Origin: Streptomyces sp. NBC_00358
GTDB taxonomy: Bacteria > Actinomycetota > Actinomycetes > Streptomycetales > Streptomycetaceae
Direction of reading: 5' to 3'
DNA: 64,000 bases
NCBI RefSeq assembly: GCF_036099295.1
Contig: NZ_CP107976.1
Location: 4,836,001 to 4,900,000, forward strand
In this document: piece after piece, positions 17,639-26,291 of the stretch
Layout of the letters: each line of letters begins with the position of its first letter
How positions within the stretch are numbered: position 1 is the first letter of the stretch
Notes under the pieces: generated by a model
The model's input: the letters and a program-made list of their open reading frames with translations, nothing else
What the model was told of the DNA's origin: nothing
The model's database searches: none
Made by a program: the position numbers and the translations under genes

Positions 17639-18508
17639 TTACGGGCGGTCTGCCAGGATCCGCTCGATCACGACGGCCACCCCGTCCTCGTTGTTGGCGA
17701 CCGTGCGCCCGGAGGCGGCGGCGATCACGGCGGGGTGGGCGTTGCCCATCGCGTACGACCTGCCGGCCCAGGTGAGCATCTCGACGTCGTTGGGCATGTC
17801 ACCGAAGGCGACGACCTCCTCGGGGGAGATACCGCGCTCCGCACAGCACAGCGCGAGCGTGCTGGCCTTGGAGATGCCGGGGCCGCTGATCTCCAGCAGG
17901 GCGCTGGGGCTCGACCGGGTCACGTTGGCCCGGTCGCCGATGGCCGGGCGGGCCACGGCGAGGAACTCGTCCGGGTCCATCTCCGGGTGGAACGCGAGCA
18001 CCTTCAGCACCGGCTGGTCGGCGTCCAGAGCGTCCTCGGCGAGGAGTTTCTCGGCGGGCAGGACGATCTCCGGGGCCTCCATGTGCATGAGGGGGTACCC
18101 CGGTTCGAGATGGAGGCCGAACGTCCGCTCGACGGCGCACACCGTGCCGGGCGCGGCGGACCGCAGTACCTGGACGACGTCGAGGGCGATGGCGGGCGTC
18201 AGTTCGCGGATCTTGACGAAGCGGTGGGCGCCGGGGCCGCCGTGCAGGTCGACGACGGCGGCGCCGTTGCCGCAGATCGCCAGGCCGTGCCCGTGGACGT
18301 GGTCGCTGACGACGTCCATCCAGCGGGCCGGGCGGCCGGTGACGAAGAAGACCTCGATACCGGCCTGTTCGGCGGCGGCGAGGGCGGCGATCGTGCGGTC
18401 GGACACCGATTTGTCGTCGCGCAACAAAGTGCCGTCGAGGTCCGTGGCGATCAGCCGGGGCGGGACGGTGGAGGCCGGAGTCTCGGGCCGGCGAGTCGCT
18501 GAGGTCAC
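17639..18508 (-). CDS. Cof-type HAD hydrolase (sugar-phosphate phosphatase-like)
   Basis: A 289-residue HAD-superfamily protein of the Cof/YidA type. Motif I ATDLDGTLL near residue 22 holds the nucleophile and acid aspartates, motif II VTGRP is near 56, and motif IV VVAFGDMPNDVEML near 230 binds Mg2+. These enzymes dephosphorylate sugar phosphates or cofactors in the cytosol. The GTG start with GGGAG upstream was preferred to an ATG six codons earlier. A paralogue with the same layout is found at 29675-30529. Confidence 0.9.
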   Translation of the reverse strand: MTSATRRPETPASTVPPRLIATDLDGTLLRDDKSVSDRTIAALAAAEQAGIEVFFVTGRPARWMDVVSDHVHGHGLAICGNGAAVVDLHGGPGAHRFVKIRELTPAIALDVVQVLRSAAPGTVCAVERTFGLHLEPGYPLMHMEAPEIVLPAEKLLAEDALDADQPVLKVLAFHPEMDPDEFLAVARPAIGDRANVTRSSPSALLEISGPGISKASTLALCCAERGISPEEVVAFGDMPNDVEMLTWAGRSYAMGNAHPAVIAAASGRTVANNEDGVAVVIERILADRP

Positions 18509-18644
18509 GTGGTCATTCTCCCGCATATGCGCGCACGGCCGTGCGGCGGTCCGCACACTTGAGTGGTTACCGTTCTCACCGGCTCCGCCACACGCTGTCG
18601 GACCCGGTGCCCACGGCGCCGGGTCCGGGGACGGGCGTCGGGTC

Positions 18645-19547
18645 TCAGGAAAGCTGGGCGACCGCTTCCAGGGCGATCCGCTCGAAGACCTTCTCGTCGG
18701 CCACGAAGTCCGAGTCGGGGATCGGCCAGTGGATCACGAGGTCGGTGATGCCCAGCTCCGCGTGCCGGCCCGCGAAGTCGACGAACGCGTCGAGGGACTC
18801 CAGGGGCTGCCCGCGGTCGGGGGTGAACCCGGTCAGCAGGATCTTGTCGAGCTCCGACGCGTCCCTGCCGATCTCGGCGCACGCGTCCGCCAGCCTGGAG
18901 ACCTGCCCGCGAATGGCTTGAACCGACTGCTCGGGGGTGCCCGTCTCGAACAGCTTCGGGTCGCCGGTGGTCACCCAGGCCTGCCCGTGACGGGCGGCGA
19001 GCCGCAGCCCGCGCGGGCCGGTGGCGGCCACCGCGAACGGCAGCCGGGGGCGCTGGACGCAGCCGGGGATGTTGCGTGCCTCGTGCGCCGAGTAGAAATT
19101 GCCGCCGTACGAGACGGAATCCTCGGTGAGGAGGCGGTCGAGCAGCGGGACGAACTCACCGAAGCGGTCGGCTCGCTCACGAGGGGTCCACGGGTCCTGG
19201 CCGAGCGCCGTGGCGTCGAAACCGGTGCCTCCGGCGCCGATGCCCAGCGTGACCCGGCCGTTCGAGATGTCGTCGAGGGAGATCAGGTCCTTGGCGAGGG
19301 TCACCGGGTGCCGGAAGTTCGGCGAGGTCACGAGGGTGCCCAGGCGCAGCCGGTCGGTGACGGCGGCGGCCGCGGTCAGCGTCGGGACGGCCCCGAACCA
19401 CGGTCCGTCGCGGAAGGTCCGCCAGGAGAGATGGTCGTAGGTGAACGCGGTGTGGAAGCCGAGTTGCTCCGCACGCTGCCACGCGGAACGCCCGCCCTCG
19501 TGCCAGCGGACGTACGGCAGGATCACGGTGCTCAGACGCAGACTCAT
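18645..19547 (-). CDS. LLM-class (F420-dependent type) oxidoreductase
   Basis: A 300-residue luciferase-like TIM-barrel protein. Landmarks are the N-terminal PYVRWHEGGRSAWQRAEQLGF, TLVTSPNFRHPVTLAKD, and GRVTLGIGAGGTGFD, which occur in actinobacterial coenzyme F420-linked members. It would oxidise or reduce a small molecule using F420 or FMN; the substrate is not evident. It stands alone between the HAD gene and kptA with gaps of about 80-135 bases. Confidence 0.88.
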   Translation of the reverse strand: MSLRLSTVILPYVRWHEGGRSAWQRAEQLGFHTAFTYDHLSWRTFRDGPWFGAVPTLTAAAAVTDRLRLGTLVTSPNFRHPVTLAKDLISLDDISNGRVTLGIGAGGTGFDATALGQDPWTPRERADRFGEFVPLLDRLLTEDSVSYGGNFYSAHEARNIPGCVQRPRLPFAVAATGPRGLRLAARHGQAWVTTGDPKLFETGTPEQSVQAIRGQVSRLADACAEIGRDASELDKILLTGFTPDRGQPLESLDAFVDFAGRHAELGITDLVIHWPIPDSDFVADEKVFERIALEAVAQLS

Positions 19548-19627
19548 ACATCGAGCGTAAGCCGAGCCGGGGCGTGGTGGTGGCCGCCTCGGCCCGGTCC
19601 CCGGACCGGCGGGCCTGGCGCCCGGGA

Positions 19628-20176
19628 TCAGTGCGGGCCGGGAAACCGCAGGTACCGCGGGGGTACGGCCGCCGTCAGCCAGACGCCGTTGGCGCTGACC
19701 CGGAAGACATTGCCGTCACGGTGCATGGCCGCGGCGTCCACGCTGAGCACGACCGGGCGGCCGCGGCGGGCGCCGACGCGGGTGGCGGTCTCCCGGTCCG
19801 CGGAGAGGTGCACGTCGTGCCGGCTCATGGGCTTCAGGCCCTCGGCACGGATCGCGTCCAGGGCACGGGCCACGGTGCCGTGGTAGAGATACGCCGGCGG
19901 GGTCGCCGGGGGCAGTCCGAGGTCGACCTCGACGGAGTGGCCCTGGCTGGCCCGGATCCTGGTGCCCTCGACGGCGAAGCGGCGCTTGTCGTTCTCGGCC
20001 ACCACGTGATCGAGCTCGGCGCGGGTGAACGGGAAGCCGTGCGCGGCCGCCGCGGAGATCAGTGCGTCGATCTCGACCCAGCCGCCCTCGCCGAGCGTGA
20101 GCCCGATCCGCTCCGGCTGATGCCGCAGGTGCTTCGAGAGGTACTTCGACACCTTCACGGTGCGTCGTTCATCCAT
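19628..20176 (-). CDS. kptA: RNA 2'-phosphotransferase (Tpt1/KptA family)
   Basis: A 182-residue KptA/Tpt1 protein. Family motifs are SKYLSKHLRHQPERIGL at the N terminus, YHGT near residue 113, LSADRETATRVGARRG near 135 and the basic catalytic residues in them. The enzyme transfers an internal RNA 2'-phosphate to NAD+. In fungi this finishes tRNA splicing; the bacterial role is unsettled. The ATG giving MDERRTVKVSKYL was chosen, with a GTG six codons in (20158) as alternative. Upstream, the frame stays open for another 64 codons through degenerate tetranucleotide repeats, which look non-coding. Confidence 0.92.
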   Translation of the reverse strand: MDERRTVKVSKYLSKHLRHQPERIGLTLGEGGWVEIDALISAAAAHGFPFTRAELDHVVAENDKRRFAVEGTRIRASQGHSVEVDLGLPPATPPAYLYHGTVARALDAIRAEGLKPMSRHDVHLSADRETATRVGARRGRPVVLSVDAAAMHRDGNVFRVSANGVWLTAAVPPRYLRFPGPH

Positions 20177-20275
20177 CCGTCCGTCAATCCGTTCATCCGC
20201 CTGTCCTTCCGTCCGATCGTCCGTCTGCTCATGCGTATGCTCACGCGTTCGTCCACACGTCCGTCCATCCGTCTC
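20167..20275. repeat. degenerate tetranucleotide (ATCC/GTCC) repeat tract
   Basis: About 110 bases dominated by TCCG/TCCA/TCAT tetramers (for example TCCATCCGTCCGTCAATCCG). The tract begins inside the first codons of kptA and fills its 5' region. It resembles a slippage-generated microsatellite that has drifted. Reading it in the kptA frame gives an Asp/Glu/Arg/Thr-rich sequence with no family match. Confidence 0.7.
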
Positions 20276-20340
20276 CTCTTTCACCACCCCAGCGTGCCTG
20301 GCGAGAGACGGATCACGCATTTGATTTTGGCTCGGAGGTT

Positions 20341-20394
20341 TGATCCACAGCCAAGTCTGTTTATCCACAGGCCAATTGACGAATCTGTGGACAA
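20341..20394. promoter_or_regulatory. DnaA-box cluster upstream of kptA
   Basis: Two exact DnaA boxes, TTATCCACA at 20361-20369 (+) and TTGTCCACA at 20386-20394 (-), plus a one-mismatch box TGATCCACA at 20341-20349. All lie in the AT-richer gap between the 3' end of the MerR gene and kptA. Confidence 0.7.
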
Positions 20395-20406
20395 CACGCG
20401 CGCGCT

Positions 20407-21351
20407 TTAAGGTATTTCGTCAATAATGTCATGGTGGAGGCCATTTGCTGCCAGCCGGTCCAACGTGCGTGCCTGCAGCTCCCGTTCGGCGGCAGCCGTG
20501 ATGAACGCCGAGACATGCTCCGTGCCAACCAGCCGCTCCACGGCCCGCATTGTCCCGGCGGCCACCTCCACCGTGCGGCCGTCCTCCAGCTGCTCCGGAG
20601 GTGATCCCGCGGAGAGGTGCCGGCTCAGGTGCCGGGTGGCGAAGAGCCGCATGGCGCGGGCCAGTTCGGCATCCACCGTCTGCTGTGCGAGCGGCCGGAG
20701 CCGCCGGACGAGCGAGGCCGCCTCGGCCGCTTCCGCGTCGCTCGGCGGATGCTCCCCCAGATAGCGCGCGAAGACATGCTCCGCCGTGAACTCCAGGAAA
20801 CGGGAGGCGATGTGCTCGACCTGGCCCCTCAACTCCCGCAGATGACAGGAGATCGCGGACAGCGGAACACCCGCCGTGTACAACTCGACAGCCGCGGAGA
20901 GCTCTTGAGGGCTCGGAACGAGGAAGACGTCCTCCTCGCCCGGAACGGGCTCCAGCACGCCGAGCTCCACGGCGTCCGCCACCGCCGCGTCGTCGGGACT
21001 GCCGCCGAATCTCTCGTCCAGCTCGGCCCGGGAGACCCGGGCGGCCTCCTCGTCGGTCCACGGGCCGCCCACCTCCGCGACCAGGCCGAGTATCCCGCCG
21101 AGGCCCCGCCCCGCGTCCCAGGCCTCCAGGAGCTCCTTGATCGAGGCCAGCGTGTAGCCGCGGTCCAGGAGGTCGGCGATCTGCCGCAGCCGTGCCAGAT
21201 GGGCGTCCGCGTACACATTGGCGCGGCCGCGCCGCTCGGGGCGGGGCAGCAGCCCGCGGTCCTGATAGGCGCGGATCGTCCGAACCGTGGCGCCGCTGCG
21301 GTGCGCCAGATCCTCGATGCGGTACGCGACACCACCCGGCTCGTCACCCAT
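20407..21351 (-). CDS. MerR-family transcriptional regulator
   Basis: A 314-residue protein with an N-terminal MerR helix-turn-helix (YRIEDLAHRSGATVRTIRAY, residues about 8-27, then DRGLLPRPERRGRANVY), a dimerisation helix, and a ~220-residue C-terminal domain without cysteines. The effector is therefore probably not a metal or redox signal. The ATG has GGGGAGAG upstream. It is the last gene of a four-gene minus-strand operon and follows the PF10118-like gene by 47 bases, so it probably controls that operon. The last codons are unusually AT-rich (IIDEIP). Confidence 0.9.
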   Translation of the reverse strand: MGDEPGGVAYRIEDLAHRSGATVRTIRAYQDRGLLPRPERRGRANVYADAHLARLRQIADLLDRGYTLASIKELLEAWDAGRGLGGILGLVAEVGGPWTDEEAARVSRAELDERFGGSPDDAAVADAVELGVLEPVPGEEDVFLVPSPQELSAAVELYTAGVPLSAISCHLRELRGQVEHIASRFLEFTAEHVFARYLGEHPPSDAEAAEAASLVRRLRPLAQQTVDAELARAMRLFATRHLSRHLSAGSPPEQLEDGRTVEVAAGTMRAVERLVGTEHVSAFITAAAERELQARTLDRLAANGLHHDIIDEIP

Positions 21352-21398
21352 CTCTCCCCGCCCCCTCCCGCCATCTCCAGCTCTCCGCCCCCGGGTTG

Positions 21399-22412
21399 CT
21401 AGGAGGCGGCCGCCCGCCCGATCGCCCCCACGGCGGCCCGCGCCGCCGACCGCGCCGCGGGCGACTGCGCCAGATACTCGACGGCCCTGAGCAGCGAGCC
21501 CTCCTTCGACGGATGGTACGACCGCCGCAGATAGCGCGGTATGGCCGCGCCGAGCTCCTTCCAGCTGGGCAACAGCCCTTTGCGGACCGCCGTGTTGTGG
21601 GCGGACAGCGAGTAGCGCAGTCGACCGGCGAGCAGCGGGTCGCGGCGGATCAGGTGGGCGGCGCCCCACACCCACAGGTAGAGCATCATCGGCGCGGTGA
21701 CGGCCATGCCCGCGATCCGCCGGGCGTACCGCGGCACACCCGTCCCGCCGCAGTGCTGGTACAGGTCGAAAGCCACCGCCCGGTGCTCGACCTCCTCTGC
21801 GCCGTGCCAGCGCAGCAGGTCGAGCATGACCTCGTCGGCGTCGGCGAGGTCCAGACCCTCGGCCGTCAGGACCCAGTCGCCCAGCACCGCCGTGAACTGC
21901 TCGATCGCCGCGACCATCGACAGCCGAAAGCGCAGCCATTCCCGGGCCGGTACGGGAACACCCAGAGGCGGTTCCTCGCCGAGCAGCTTCTCGAAGAGGA
22001 AGTCGACATGCCGGGTGAAGCCGGAGGTGTCGAGTCGCTGGGCGGCGAGGTGGTCGAGGACGTACGCGTGCTGGACGCTGTGCGTGGCCTCCTGGCCCAT
22101 GAACCCCTTGACGTCCTTGCGGAGCCCGGGATCGCGGACCAGCGGCAGGGCCTCCTTGAGGACCCGCACGAACCACCGCTCCCCGGCCGGGAGCAGCAGA
22201 TGCAGCACATTGATCACGTGCGTGGCGGTGGGCTCGTCCGGAATCCAGTGCAGCGGGGTGTCCCGCCAGTCGAAGGACACCCGTCTCGGGACGATCGCGT
22301 GGCGGTCACCGCTCACGGAACCCTCGGCCCGGCCGTCCTCCGACGGTCCTGCCGGGCCGTCTTCCGGCGCCCCGGCAGGGACGTCCGTCGCGTCGTCCGG
22401 TCGTTCGCTCAC
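21399..22412 (-). CDS. metal-dependent hydrolase family protein (PF10118-like)
   Basis: A 337-residue protein. After a ~40-residue acidic low-complexity start, residues about 45-330 match the predicted metal-dependent hydrolase family found next to MerR and SDR genes in actinobacteria. The motifs LHWIPDEPTATHVINVLHLLLPAGERWFV (only its His, Asp and Glu positions are noted), GQEATHSVQH and WHGAEEVEHRAVAFD supply His/Glu ligands like those of ferritin-like di-iron proteins. The GTG start overlaps the upstream stop codon (GTGA), so translation is coupled to the EphD-like gene. A hydrophobic pair near residues 240-260 suggests membrane contact. Confidence 0.85.
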   Translation of the reverse strand: MSERPDDATDVPAGAPEDGPAGPSEDGRAEGSVSGDRHAIVPRRVSFDWRDTPLHWIPDEPTATHVINVLHLLLPAGERWFVRVLKEALPLVRDPGLRKDVKGFMGQEATHSVQHAYVLDHLAAQRLDTSGFTRHVDFLFEKLLGEEPPLGVPVPAREWLRFRLSMVAAIEQFTAVLGDWVLTAEGLDLADADEVMLDLLRWHGAEEVEHRAVAFDLYQHCGGTGVPRYARRIAGMAVTAPMMLYLWVWGAAHLIRRDPLLAGRLRYSLSAHNTAVRKGLLPSWKELGAAIPRYLRRSYHPSKEGSLLRAVEYLAQSPAARSAARAAVGAIGRAAAS

Positions 22413-24178
22413 AGCCGTGGCTCCATTCGTGCGATCGCGCGCAGCGTCCTCGGCGCGAAGCGCTGCAGGAGGCGGGCGCCGCGCGCCTCCGGGGTGACCG
22501 GCACGACCGCCTCGTTGCGTACCACCGCGCGCAGGACCGCGTCGGCGACCTTCTCCGGCGGGTAGTTGCGCAGCCCGTACAGCCGCGCCGACTTCTTCCG
22601 GCGACGCCTCTCCTCGGCCGCGTCCACCCCGGCGAAGCGTGTGGTCGAGGTGATGTTGGTGTTCACGAAGCCGGGACAGATCGCCGAGACCCCGATGTCC
22701 TGCCCGGCCAGTTCCGCCCGCAGGCACTCGCTGAGCATCAGGACGGCCGCCTTGGAGGTGCTGTAGGCGGGCAGCGCCTTCGAAGGCTGGTACGCCGCCG
22801 CCGACGCGGTGTTGACGATGTGGCCGCCCTGACCGCGCTCGGCCATCTGCTTCCCGAAGAGCCGGCAGCCGTGGATCACACCCCACAGATTGACGTCGAG
22901 GACCTTCCTCCAGTCCTCCGGGGTGGTGTCGAAGAAGGATCCGGAGAGTCCGATCCCGGCGTTGTTCACCAGCACGTCCACCACGCCGTACTCGGCGGCG
23001 ACCTTCTCGGCGAGCTTCTCCATGGCCTGCTCGTCGGAGACGTCGACCGTCTCGGCCCAGGCCGCGGGGGAGCCGATCAGCCGGGACATCTCCGCCGTGC
23101 GGGCCGCCCCTTCGGCGTCCCGGTCGACGGCCACCACGCGCGCACCTGCCTCGGCGAACGCGAACGCGGTGGCCCGCCCGATACCGCTGCCGGCACCGGT
23201 CACCAGCACCAGCTGCCCGCCGAACCGGTCGGCGTACTTCCCGGTGGCCGCCGGCTCGGGCGCGGGCACCCCGGCCTCGCGGCCCTCGTTGGCCGTCACG
23301 AACTCGGATATCCAGGCGGCCAGTTGGTCGGGGCGGGTCCGCGGGACCCAGTGCTTGGCCGGGAGCGTGCGGCGCACCAGCCGCGGAGCCCACGTCTCCA
23401 CGTCGTCGTAGAGCCGCTCGGAGAGAAAGGCGTCCCCCAGGGGCGTGATGAGCTGCACCGGCGCGTGCGCGTACGCGTCCTCGCGGGGACGGCCGAGCCG
23501 GGGCCGTACGTTGTCGCGGTACAGCCACGCTCCGTGCGCCGCGTCCGAAGGCAGCGACGGGGTCGGGTAGCCGTCCGCGGGCACCTTCTCGACCCGCTGG
23601 AGGATCTTCGGCCACCGCTTGCCCAGGGGGCCCCGCCAGGCCAGTTCGGGCAGCACCGGAGTGTGCAGCATGTACACGTACCAGGACTTGGCGCCCTGGC
23701 CGAGGAGCTGACCGATCCGGCGCGGGGTGGGCCGCGTCAACCGCCGCTTGATCCAGTGGCCGAAGTGGTCGAGAGAGGGACCGGACATCGACGTGAAGGA
23801 CGCGATCCGGCCCTCGGTGCGCCCGACCGTGACGAACTCCCACGACTGCACCGAACCCCAGTCGTGGCCCACCAGGTGCACCGGCTCGTCGGGACTGACC
23901 GCGTCGGCGACCGCCAGGAAGTCGTCGGTCAGCTTCTCCAGCGTGAACCCGCCGCGCAGGGGCCGCGGAGCCGTCGAACGGCCGTGTCCCCGCACGTCGT
24001 ACAACACGACATGGAAGCGGTCGGCGAGCCGTACGGCGACCTCGGACCACACCTCCTTGGAGTCCGGATAGCCGTGTACGAGCACCACGGTCGGCTGCCT
24101 GTCGTCGCCCAGCTCGGCGACGCACAGCTCGATTCCGCCCGTCCGTACCCAGCGCTCGCGCGCGCCCACGAGACTCAC
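22409..24178 (-). CDS. ephD: EphD-like alpha/beta hydrolase - short-chain dehydrogenase fusion
   Basis: A 589-residue two-domain enzyme. Residues about 1-290 are an alpha/beta hydrolase of the epoxide-hydrolase type (LVHGYPDSKEVW oxyanion motif, VGHDWGSVQSWEF with the nucleophile Asp). Residues about 315-589 are an SDR with the Rossmann motif LVTGAGSGIGRATA, NNAGIG, and the YSTSK catalytic Tyr/Lys. Order and length match mycobacterial EphD (Rv2214c), linked there to mycolic-acid metabolism. Streptomyces makes no mycolates, so the lipid substrate here is unknown. The GTG start overlaps the upstream stop by GTGA; its own stop does the same downstream. Confidence 0.93.
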   Translation of the reverse strand: MSLVGARERWVRTGGIELCVAELGDDRQPTVVLVHGYPDSKEVWSEVAVRLADRFHVVLYDVRGHGRSTAPRPLRGGFTLEKLTDDFLAVADAVSPDEPVHLVGHDWGSVQSWEFVTVGRTEGRIASFTSMSGPSLDHFGHWIKRRLTRPTPRRIGQLLGQGAKSWYVYMLHTPVLPELAWRGPLGKRWPKILQRVEKVPADGYPTPSLPSDAAHGAWLYRDNVRPRLGRPREDAYAHAPVQLITPLGDAFLSERLYDDVETWAPRLVRRTLPAKHWVPRTRPDQLAAWISEFVTANEGREAGVPAPEPAATGKYADRFGGQLVLVTGAGSGIGRATAFAFAEAGARVVAVDRDAEGAARTAEMSRLIGSPAAWAETVDVSDEQAMEKLAEKVAAEYGVVDVLVNNAGIGLSGSFFDTTPEDWRKVLDVNLWGVIHGCRLFGKQMAERGQGGHIVNTASAAAYQPSKALPAYSTSKAAVLMLSECLRAELAGQDIGVSAICPGFVNTNITSTTRFAGVDAAEERRRRKKSARLYGLRNYPPEKVADAVLRAVVRNEAVVPVTPEARGARLLQRFAPRTLRAIARMEPRL

Positions 24179-25017
24179 TTGTCCTCCGCCCAGCGCCGCA
24201 CGTGCGGCAGATCGTCGTCGAGCCAGAACGCGCTCTGTTCGGGGTCCCTGGAGTCCGTGACGACCAGGATCTCCTCGAACTTCGCGCCCGTACCCCGGAA
24301 TCCGAGGTGCGGTTCGACCGCCCACAGCCCCGGCCGGGGCGGGTGGTCGGAGAAGGTGTACGGAGACCACAGCGGGGACCAGCCCTCGCGGTGCCCGTGC
24401 AGCGCGTCGCTCGCCAGCCCCTTCAGCGACTGGGTTCCGAACCCGAACAGCCGCGGCGACCAGGACCGCTCCTTCACCCGGTCCACCTTGTGCGCGATCA
24501 CACCGAACGGATACGCGCGATGCCGGTTGGCGCAGCCCTGGCGGGTCATGAGCCGGTCGACGTCCTCGTAGATCTCCCGCAACGGCCGCCGCTCGCGCAC
24601 CTCGCGCAGGATGAGCTCGCGGTGCGCCTCCAGATCGGCGAGCAGCCTGTCCTGCACGGGGTTCGGCCCGAGCGAGCCCGAGTAGCCGATGTCCGCCGTG
24701 AAGCCCTGGTGCACCGGGGCCATGTCGAGGATGAAGGCCATCCCCGGCTCCAGCCGCCGGTCGGTGGGGAAGAACTGCAGCGGGATCCGGAAGCCGGCGA
24801 AGGCCGTCCGGTCGCCGAACCAGGCGAACGGCAGATGGAACCAGTCCCGCACCCCCCGCTCACGCAGCCACACCCGCTGCATGCGCGCCGCCTCACGCTC
24901 GGTGACACCGGGCTTCAGCTGTGCCGCGACCGCCTCCGCACACTCGTACGCGAGGCGCTGCACCTCCTTGAACCCCCGCAACTCCGCCGAGAGTTCACCC
25001 GCCACTGCCGTCGCCAT
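24175..25017 (-). CDS. M24 (Xaa-Pro peptidase-like) family protein
   Basis: A 280-residue pita-bread-fold protein. It has AFILDMAPVHQGFTADIGYSG (paired Asp ligands), a VIAHKVDR His, LWAVEPHLGF and AKFEEILVVT (Glu ligands), so the metal-binding set appears intact. It may be an aminopeptidase or a non-peptidase member. The ATG chosen gives MATAVAGELS; a frame 18 residues longer lacks support. It is the first gene of a tightly coupled operon with the EphD-like fusion, the PF10118-like protein and MerR, so all four probably serve one lipid or xenobiotic pathway. Confidence 0.85.
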   Translation of the reverse strand: MATAVAGELSAELRGFKEVQRLAYECAEAVAAQLKPGVTEREAARMQRVWLRERGVRDWFHLPFAWFGDRTAFAGFRIPLQFFPTDRRLEPGMAFILDMAPVHQGFTADIGYSGSLGPNPVQDRLLADLEAHRELILREVRERRPLREIYEDVDRLMTRQGCANRHRAYPFGVIAHKVDRVKERSWSPRLFGFGTQSLKGLASDALHGHREGWSPLWSPYTFSDHPPRPGLWAVEPHLGFRGTGAKFEEILVVTDSRDPEQSAFWLDDDLPHVRRWAEDK

Positions 25018-25122
25018 GCCACCGTCCCACCCTGTCCGCACCGACTGCGGTACGTGCCCGTAACGTGACACTGGCGAATGTGACAGTTGTTAGAGTCTGC
25101 GTCAATAGGCTCTCGGACAGCC

Positions 25123-25131
25123 TGTGGACAA
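25123..25131 (-). promoter_or_regulatory. DnaA box TTGTCCACA
   Basis: Exact box on the minus strand, in the 251-base gap between the divergent M24-type and ABC genes. Confidence 0.6.
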
Positions 25132-25268
25132 CCGGCCGGCCGTGGACAGCCACCTCCCGCCGGCCCGTACTTGAGGGTGACCCCTACGGGCCCGTACGAC
25201 TGGAGGGTGACGCGGATCCACCTCCACGGGCTGACGACCGTTGTGGCGCGCGCCACTACCTTCGAATC

Positions 25269-26291
25269 GTGACTGTGATCGCGACCGAAAGCCTGAGCAA
25301 GCGGTACCCCCGGGTGACCGCGCTTGACCGGCTCTCCGTGGACGTCGGGCCCGGTGTGACGGGACTCGTCGGAGCCAACGGAGCCGGCAAGTCCACACTG
25401 ATCAAGATCCTGCTGGGTCTGTCCCCCGCCACCGAGGGGAGCGCACGCGTGCTCGGCCTCGACGTCGCCACCGAAGGCGGCGCCATCCGCGAACGCGTCG
25501 GGTACATGCCCGAACACGACTGCCTGCCGCCCGACGTCTCGGCCACCGAGTTCGTCGTCCACATGGCGCGGATGTCCGGGCTGCCGCCGGCCGCCGCCCG
25601 CGAGCGCACCGCGGACACCCTGCGCCACGTCGGACTGTACGAGGAGCGCTACCGCCCCATCGGCGGCTACTCGACGGGCATGAAGCAGCGCGTCAAGCTC
25701 GCCCAGGCCCTCGTCCACGACCCCCAGCTCGTCTTCCTGGACGAACCGACCAACGGCCTGGACCCGGTCGGCCGCGACGACATGCTCGGACTGATCCGCC
25801 GCATCCACACGGACTTCGGCATCTCGGTCCTGGTCACCTCGCACCTCCTGGGCGAACTGGAACGCACCTGCGACCACGTCGTGGTCGTCGACGGCGGCAA
25901 GCTGCTGCGCTCCAGCTCCACCACGGACTTCACCCAGACCACCACGACCCTCGCCATCGAGGTCACCGACACCGACGAACACCCGGACGGCACGGCCGCC
26001 GTGCGCGAGGTGCTCCACGCACGCGGGATCGAGACCCACGACGGCAGCGGACTGCCGGGCGCCGGGCACATCCTGCTGCTGACCACCGAGAGCGAGGACA
26101 CCTACGACCTCGTCCGCGACGTGGTCGCCGACCTCGGTCTGGGCCTGGTCCGCATGGAGCAGCGCAGGCACCACATCGCCGAGGTCTTCAAGGACAGCGA
26201 CGAACAACGGGCACGGGACGAGCGAGCGGCGAGCGCCGACCCGCGGACCGGCGACGACCAGCGGAAGGAGGCGGTCGGCCATGGCAGTTGA
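25269..26291 (+). CDS. ABC transporter ATP-binding protein
   Basis: A 340-residue ATPase. Walker A is GANGAGKST near residue 39, the signature YSTGMKQRVKLAQAL near 138, and Walker B LVFLDEPTNGLDP near 158. The ~110 residues after the ATPase core form the accessory region usual in ABC-2 type exporters. The GTG start gives MTVIATESLSKRY; the frame is open further upstream without motifs. Its end overlaps the permease start by 11 bases. This first ATPase-permease pair is followed by a second pair, so the four genes probably form one or two related export systems of unknown substrate. Confidence 0.92.
   Translation: MTVIATESLSKRYPRVTALDRLSVDVGPGVTGLVGANGAGKSTLIKILLGLSPATEGSARVLGLDVATEGGAIRERVGYMPEHDCLPPDVSATEFVVHMARMSGLPPAAARERTADTLRHVGLYEERYRPIGGYSTGMKQRVKLAQALVHDPQLVFLDEPTNGLDPVGRDDMLGLIRRIHTDFGISVLVTSHLLGELERTCDHVVVVDGGKLLRSSSTTDFTQTTTTLAIEVTDTDEHPDGTAAVREVLHARGIETHDGSGLPGAGHILLLTTESEDTYDLVRDVVADLGLGLVRMEQRRHHIAEVFKDSDEQRARDERAASADPRTGDDQRKEAVGHGS

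Noticed and set aside
17625..19886. 753-codon plus-strand frame through the HAD and LLM genes
   Set aside because: Shadow of two well-motifed minus-strand genes.
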